Part shown: positions 5,162 through 8,417 of the stretch, piece after piece
Position numbering within the stretch: the stretch's first letter is position 1
How the letters are laid out: the number at the start of each line of letters is the position of its first letter
DNA from: an uncultured Sphingobacteriales bacterium
Lineage (GTDB): Bacteria > Bacteroidota > Bacteroidia > Chitinophagales > Chitinophagaceae
NCBI GenBank assembly: GCA_946887085.1
Contig: CAMPKG010000139.1
Span: forward strand, 1 to 8,417
Direction: 5' to 3'
Length of the DNA: 8,417 nucleotides
Position numbers and translations under genes: made by a program
The notes under the pieces: generated by a model
The model's database searches: none
Seen by the model: the letters and a program-made list of their open reading frames with translations, nothing else
What the model was told of the DNA's origin: nothing

Positions 5162-6331
5162 ATGAACTGGAAAGAACTCTTCAGCAAACATCTCACTGAT
5201 ATTGAAAGCAATTTCGACAGGCTAACGGATAACTTTAAATTCCGCCTGGGCTATACCGACCCCATACAGATTCTTCCTTACCGCACTTACGGCACACTGA
5301 ACCGGCTGTACCTGAAGGGCAGGGTGCTCGAGGATGAAAAGATCATGGGCTCACAGGATAAGGACACTATCCTCAGCAACCTGCTGAATATGTATAAGCG
5401 TTTCGAGAGTGATGAAGTGGCAGGCGCAAAACTGAAAGCAGTGTTCGGCGATGAAGAGCACCATGCGGAAACCGACAAAGAAGGCTATTTCCATTTCGAC
5501 CTCTTTCCGGCAAAGCCCGTAGTGCGCGAAAACCTCTGGCATAAAGTAGACCTGCACCTTACCGGGATACCCAAACCATACAACCCGGGCTTCAGCACGC
5601 AGGCCGAGGTGATGATACCGCCGATTGATGCGGAGTACGGCGTCATCAGCGATATAGACGATACTATAGTGCGCACTTCGGCCACCGATATGCTGGCGAT
5701 GGCACGTACCGTGTTTCTCAACAACGCAAAAACACGCCTGCCTTTTGCAGGTGTGTCGGAGTTTTATAAATCGCTGCAGCTGGGGCGCAATGGCAAACGC
5801 AACAATCCCTTCTTTTACGTGAGCAGCAGTCCCTGGAATATGTACGACCTGCTGCGCGATTTCCTCGACCTGAACGAGATACCTGCGGGTCCATTGCTAT
5901 TGCGCGACTTCGGCCTCACCAACAACGCCATTATGAAAGGCGGCGGCGGGCACATGGGCCATAAATTCGCGCAGATAAAACAAATACTGGACACCTACCC
6001 GCAATTAAACTTTGTGCTGGTAGGTGACAGCGGACAGGAAGATGCGAAGATATACCGCGAGGTGGCCTTGCAGTTCCCCGCCAGGGTGCTCGCCATTTAC
6101 ATCCGCGATGTGCAGCTGGCCGAACGCGAAAAGATCGCCATGGATATTTCCAAAGAATTACTCACCGGCCACAAGCTGGAGATGGTCATCGTTGACAATA
6201 CCACCGAAGCGGCTGACCATGCTGCAAAGACAGGGCTCATCTACCGCGAAGCGCTGCCCGCTATTGAGCAAGATAAAGCAGAGGACAAAGGGCAGGCGCC
6301 GGGCAAGGAAGAGGCGAAGGTGGTGGAGTGA
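5162..6331 (+). CDS. DUF2183/APP1-type phosphatidate phosphatase-like protein
   Basis: This 389-residue protein has the APP1 catalytic domain (HAD fold) at about 158-320. The nucleophile motif is DIDDT (164-168, pattern DxDxT), motif II is YVSSSPW (219-225) with its serines, a conserved lysine lies in GGGHMGHKF (261-269), and the metal-binding acid motif is VGDSGQED (287-294). Yeast App1 and related proteins are magnesium-dependent phosphatidate phosphatases that make diacylglycerol; the bacterial substrate is less certain. The N-terminal part (about 45-155) looks like a beta-rich domain, including VEDEKI-like strands and DKEGYFHFDLF. The C-terminal tail from about 369 is charged and low in complexity. 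No signal peptide or membrane helix is seen, so it should be cytosolic. The ATG at 5162 starts a natural N-terminus; a GTG at 5126 would add 12 residues and overlap a possible -7 element (GATATTTG, 5128-5135). Confidence 0.9.
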   Translation: MNWKELFSKHLTDIESNFDRLTDNFKFRLGYTDPIQILPYRTYGTLNRLYLKGRVLEDEKIMGSQDKDTILSNLLNMYKRFESDEVAGAKLKAVFGDEEHHAETDKEGYFHFDLFPAKPVVRENLWHKVDLHLTGIPKPYNPGFSTQAEVMIPPIDAEYGVISDIDDTIVRTSATDMLAMARTVFLNNAKTRLPFAGVSEFYKSLQLGRNGKRNNPFFYVSSSPWNMYDLLRDFLDLNEIPAGPLLLRDFGLTNNAIMKGGGGHMGHKFAQIKQILDTYPQLNFVLVGDSGQEDAKIYREVALQFPARVLAIYIRDVQLAEREKIAMDISKELLTGHKLEMVIVDNTTEAADHAAKTGLIYREALPAIEQDKAEDKGQAPGKEEAKVVE

Positions 6332-6491
6332 GGGTACTACTTCTTGCTAATCACTTTGAAGACGATTTCGACTCGCTGAAATTTCGACGCGCCTATATTG
6401 GCCCATACAGCTATTGCTTTTACGCATTGGGGGCCACATCGTCCTCGCTTTGATCAGCCCAGCTCCGAATTAATCATTCCCATGAAAGTTG

Positions 6492-6791
6492 CTACGTTGT
6501 TGCCAAAATGTATCGCTCAACCTGTTTCTTATTTTCTATGGCCACACCTATTGCCTTGGTGGCGCTCGTTTGCTGTCCGGTAAGCGCGTCTACCCACTGC
6601 CCATCGCAAACGCTAACTGCCACGCGCTCGCCAAATTGGGTAATGCAATTATACGCTCCAGGCATTCCTGCGTGTGTGTATACATCAAAAATCGTTTTAA
6701 GCCCATATAGAACATAAGTCAGCCCCCGGTAAGCAATGGATCCGGCATTGACGGTATTCGGTCTTGCAGTTCTCTTAATCCCTTTTTTCAT
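6492..6791 (-). CDS. Small hypothetical protein (99 residues)
   Basis: I do not recognise this protein. It has a basic N-terminus (MKKGIKRTARP), no signal peptide and no clear membrane helix, and two cysteines (49 and 62). A glycine-rich, strand-like body runs through FDVYTHAGMPGAYNC, RVAVSVCDGQWVDALTG and KAIGVAIENKK. Support for a real gene comes from the ATG start, balanced codon use, the fact that it is longer than any competing frame here, and a -7-like element 30 bp upstream. It runs leftward and converges on the APP1-like gene, leaving a 160-bp gap (6332-6491) with no clear terminator; the only repeat seen there is ATTTCGAC at 6365-6372 and 6381-6388. A palindrome of Crp/Fnr type lies upstream near where an activator would bind. 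Two overlapping plus-strand frames (6489-6710, 6508-6717) are judged to be shadows. Confidence 0.6.
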   Translation of the reverse strand: MKKGIKRTARPNTVNAGSIAYRGLTYVLYGLKTIFDVYTHAGMPGAYNCITQFGERVAVSVCDGQWVDALTGQQTSATKAIGVAIENKKQVERYILATT

Positions 6792-6821
6792 AATTCGTGG
6801 TTTTAAAAATGTTTATGATGG

Positions 6822-6829
6822 CAAAGAAA
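6822..6829 (-). promoter_or_regulatory. Candidate -7 element for the small gene
   Basis: The minus strand reads TTTCTTTG, seven of eight matches to TAnnTTTG, 30 bp before the ATG at 6791. No TTTG -33 box is visible at the usual distance, which would suit a promoter that depends on an activator. Confidence 0.4.
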
Positions 6830-6850
6830 TTAAATACTTTATAAATAAGT

Positions 6851-6866
6851 GTTGATGTACGTCAAC
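6851..6866. promoter_or_regulatory. Crp/Fnr-type palindrome (TTGA-N6-TCAA)
   Basis: GTTGATGTACGTCAAC is a 16-base inverted repeat with one mismatched pair. Its core TTGAT-N4-GTCAA differs from the Fnr/Dnr consensus TTGAT-N4-ATCAA at one position. Its centre (6858.5) is about 40 bases upstream of the start predicted from the -7 element at 6822-6829, close to the classic activator position of -41.5. It could also serve the rightward kinase gene, whose start is 120 bp away. The regulator itself is not in the window. Confidence 0.45.
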
Positions 6867-6878
6867 GGAAATATGTGA

Positions 6879-6894
6879 TTTAGGTCAACCTAAA
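6879..6894. promoter_or_regulatory. Second inverted repeat in the divergent spacer
   Basis: TTTAGGTCAACCTAAA has perfect 7-base arms around a 2-base centre. It carries GTCAAC, also present in the right half of the Fnr-like palindrome, with the two copies 23 bases apart (6861 and 6884). This may be an operator for either flanking gene. The motif class is not recognised. Confidence 0.35.
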
Positions 6895-6986
6895 CGCTGT
6901 AGGCCCTGAATTGGAGTACTGATACCGCTAAGAACTAAAAATAGAAACCTTAATTTTAAGCTGTTTGCAGCGAATAGTTCATAGCC

Positions 6987-8147
6987 GTGGAGCAAAATAA
7001 AAAGCGTATATACAAGAGAGTATTTGTTATTGACGATACGCCGGTAGACCGGCTTATCGCAAAAGCGGTGGTGAAAGCACATGATTTTACCGACGAGATA
7101 ATTCTCATGGAAACTGCCGCAGAAATGCTCGACTATCTTCATGAGACATCGAAGGACGGAGAGGGTGAGTTGCCACAGCTTATATTGCTCGACCTGAATA
7201 TGCCCAACATAGACGGCTGGGAATTTCTAAGACAATTCGAGGAGTTTGACAGAAAGATCAAGGACCAGTTCAGGATATTCATTCTCACTTCTTCCATCAG
7301 CATAAAAGACAAAGAGCGGGCGCTTACCAATGAATATGTGCTGGACTATATTGTAAAACCGCTGACCAAAGAAGCAGTTTTTAGCATCAACGCACGAATA
7401 GAACAGAGAGTGCGGGAACGAATACGATATTTGTCGGAGACACTTGAAAAAGAAAAAAAGTTGAACCTGATGAAGTCGCGGTTTGTATCTCTTGCCTCGC
7501 ACGAATTCAGGACACCGGTCAGCGGCATTCTGTCTTCCGCCACCCTGCTTTCAAAATATATTACTGCTGAAGATCAGCCCAAGCGCGATAAGCATATCAA
7601 AAATATTGTTACCTGTGTAAATATCCTTATTGATATGCTAAACCAGTTCTTGTCGGTAGGCAAGATCGCGGAAGGCAAATTCAATACAAAGTATTCTGAT
7701 TTTAACATAAAAGACTTCGTGGAACGGGTTATGATGGAAATGCAGGCCATAGCGGCAACCGGCCAGCAGTTCAGCTTCCAACACGAAGGTCCGGAAAATG
7801 TGCATCTGGATTCGATCTTGCTAAGGCACATCCTCATCAATCTTATTTCCAACGCCATCAAATTCTCTCCCGACAATAGCATTATAGAAATTACTTCGCA
7901 CAATTTTGACGACAAACTTGTGCTGTCTGTAAAAGATACCGGACTGGGCATCCCCGAAGAGGATCGCGAACATTTATTCAATTTATTCTTCAGAGCGGCC
8001 AATGTCAGCAATATCCAGGGAACAGGTTTGGGCTTGTATATTGTTGCGCGATATACCGAAGTGATGAATGGTAAGGTGGAATACGAAACCCAGTTAGATA
8101 AAGGAACCGAATTTACTATCTCTTTCCCCCAACAAATACACGTGTAA
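6987..8147 (+). CDS. Soluble receiver-histidine kinase hybrid
   Basis: This 386-residue cytoplasmic protein begins with a receiver domain (about 11-138): acidic pair Asp16-Asp17, phosphoacceptor Asp69 in LILLDLNMP, Thr101 and Lys124 in VKP. A coiled-coil-like helix (about 138-165) leads into the HisKA dimerisation helix with the phosphorylatable His172 in ASHEFRTP. The ATPase domain follows, with an N-box ending at Asn289 in INLISNAIKFS, G1 box DTGLGIP (317-323) and G2 box GTGLGL (345-350). All catalytic residues are present. There is no membrane segment or PAS domain, so the input is probably phosphorylation of the receiver or a bound partner. The start is GTG at 6987; an in-frame TAG lies just upstream, and the next ATG would remove the acidic pair. 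It overlaps the following response regulator by one base. Confidence 0.94.
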   Translation: MEQNKKRIYKRVFVIDDTPVDRLIAKAVVKAHDFTDEIILMETAAEMLDYLHETSKDGEGELPQLILLDLNMPNIDGWEFLRQFEEFDRKIKDQFRIFILTSSISIKDKERALTNEYVLDYIVKPLTKEAVFSINARIEQRVRERIRYLSETLEKEKKLNLMKSRFVSLASHEFRTPVSGILSSATLLSKYITAEDQPKRDKHIKNIVTCVNILIDMLNQFLSVGKIAEGKFNTKYSDFNIKDFVERVMMEMQAIAATGQQFSFQHEGPENVHLDSILLRHILINLISNAIKFSPDNSIIEITSHNFDDKLVLSVKDTGLGIPEEDREHLFNLFFRAANVSNIQGTGLGLYIVARYTEVMNGKVEYETQLDKGTEFTISFPQQIHV

Positions 8148-8417
8148 TGAAAACTGTTTTAATAATAGAAGATGACAAGGTAATTCGTGAAAATACGGCC
8201 GAAATCCTATCGCTGTCCAATTATAAAGTACTTACTGCTGCCGACGGCAAAAAAGGCATGCAGCTTGCAATAGAACACAGGCCCGACATCATCATTTGTG
8301 ATATAATGATGCCCCAACTGGACGGGTTTGGGGTAATACACATGTTGCAAAAAAGACCTGAGACACAAAATATTCCCTTTATTTTCCTGACTGCCAGAAT
8401 AGAGAGGGACGATATAA
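8147..8417 (+). CDS. Response regulator (partial, right edge)
   Basis: Ninety codons are visible before the window ends. They encode most of a receiver domain: MKTVLIIEDD with acidic residues at 8-10, phosphoacceptor Asp52 in IICDIMMPQLDG, and Thr82 in FLTAR. The output domain, if any, lies outside the window, so the protein may be a DNA-binding regulator or a single receiver. The ATG shares its A with the kinase stop codon (TAATG), which points to translational coupling and to this being the kinase's direct partner. Confidence 0.93.
   Translation, partial: MKTVLIIEDDKVIRENTAEILSLSNYKVLTAADGKKGMQLAIEHRPDIIICDIMMPQLDGFGVIHMLQKRPETQNIPFIFLTARIERDDI

Noticed and set aside
6489..6717. Two plus-strand open frames opposite the small gene
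   Set aside because: They are shorter than the minus-strand frame, lack a promoter or recognisable features, and share its coding signal as shadows.
7574..8011. Minus-strand open frame of 145 codons inside the kinase gene
   Set aside because: It is antisense to the HisKA and ATPase domains, whose motifs are intact; the translation is serine/leucine-rich shadow sequence.

Overview
The window looks like chromosomal DNA from a member of the Bacteroidota, probably near the Chitinophagaceae. The reasons are the -7 promoter elements close to TAnnTTTG, the near absence of Shine-Dalgarno sequences, several envelope lipoproteins with short signal peptides, and protein sequences that read like that group. 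The taxonomic call rests on recognition only; no search was possible. Most of the window is ordinary core or housekeeping DNA. There are no phage genes, transposases, CRISPR arrays, tRNA genes or rRNA genes.

Layout. Positions 1-2120 form a leftward operon: ubiX (flavin prenyltransferase), mazG (NTP pyrophosphohydrolase), then the N-terminal part of a membrane protein that is probably a sensor kinase and runs off the left edge. Divergent from ubiX, 2196-2759 (+) encodes an exported thioredoxin-like protein. Its stop codon interlocks tail-to-tail with that of nth (endonuclease III, minus). nth lies 14 bp downstream of a lipoprotein methionine sulfoxide reductase, msrB (minus). Then comes a gene-poor spacer of about 560 bp (3955-4516). 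It holds a GC-rich island with several small stems and a near-perfect long hairpin, neither of which is explained by a gene end.

Positions 4517-6331 (+) carry an unrecognised lipoprotein and a DUF2183/APP1-type phosphatidate phosphatase-like protein, probably co-transcribed. A small unrecognised gene (6492-6791, minus) follows. It is separated from a rightward two-component pair by a 195-bp regulatory spacer containing a Crp/Fnr-like palindrome. The pair consists of a soluble kinase with an N-terminal receiver domain (6987-8147) and a response regulator (8147 to the right edge), joined by a TAATG stop/start overlap.

How the genes fit together. MazG (nucleotide pool), Nth (oxidised bases in DNA), MsrB (oxidised methionine in the envelope) and the exported thioredoxin-like protein (a possible thiol donor) are all maintenance functions that would suit oxidative stress, though they belong to at least three transcription units. 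The two-component pair is a separate signalling module whose signal and output cannot be read from the window. I did not find a convincing new multi-gene system. The best leads are the small gene with its Fnr-like box, the long hairpin and structured island in the 3955-4516 spacer, and the unrecognised lipoprotein paired with the APP1-like phosphatase.
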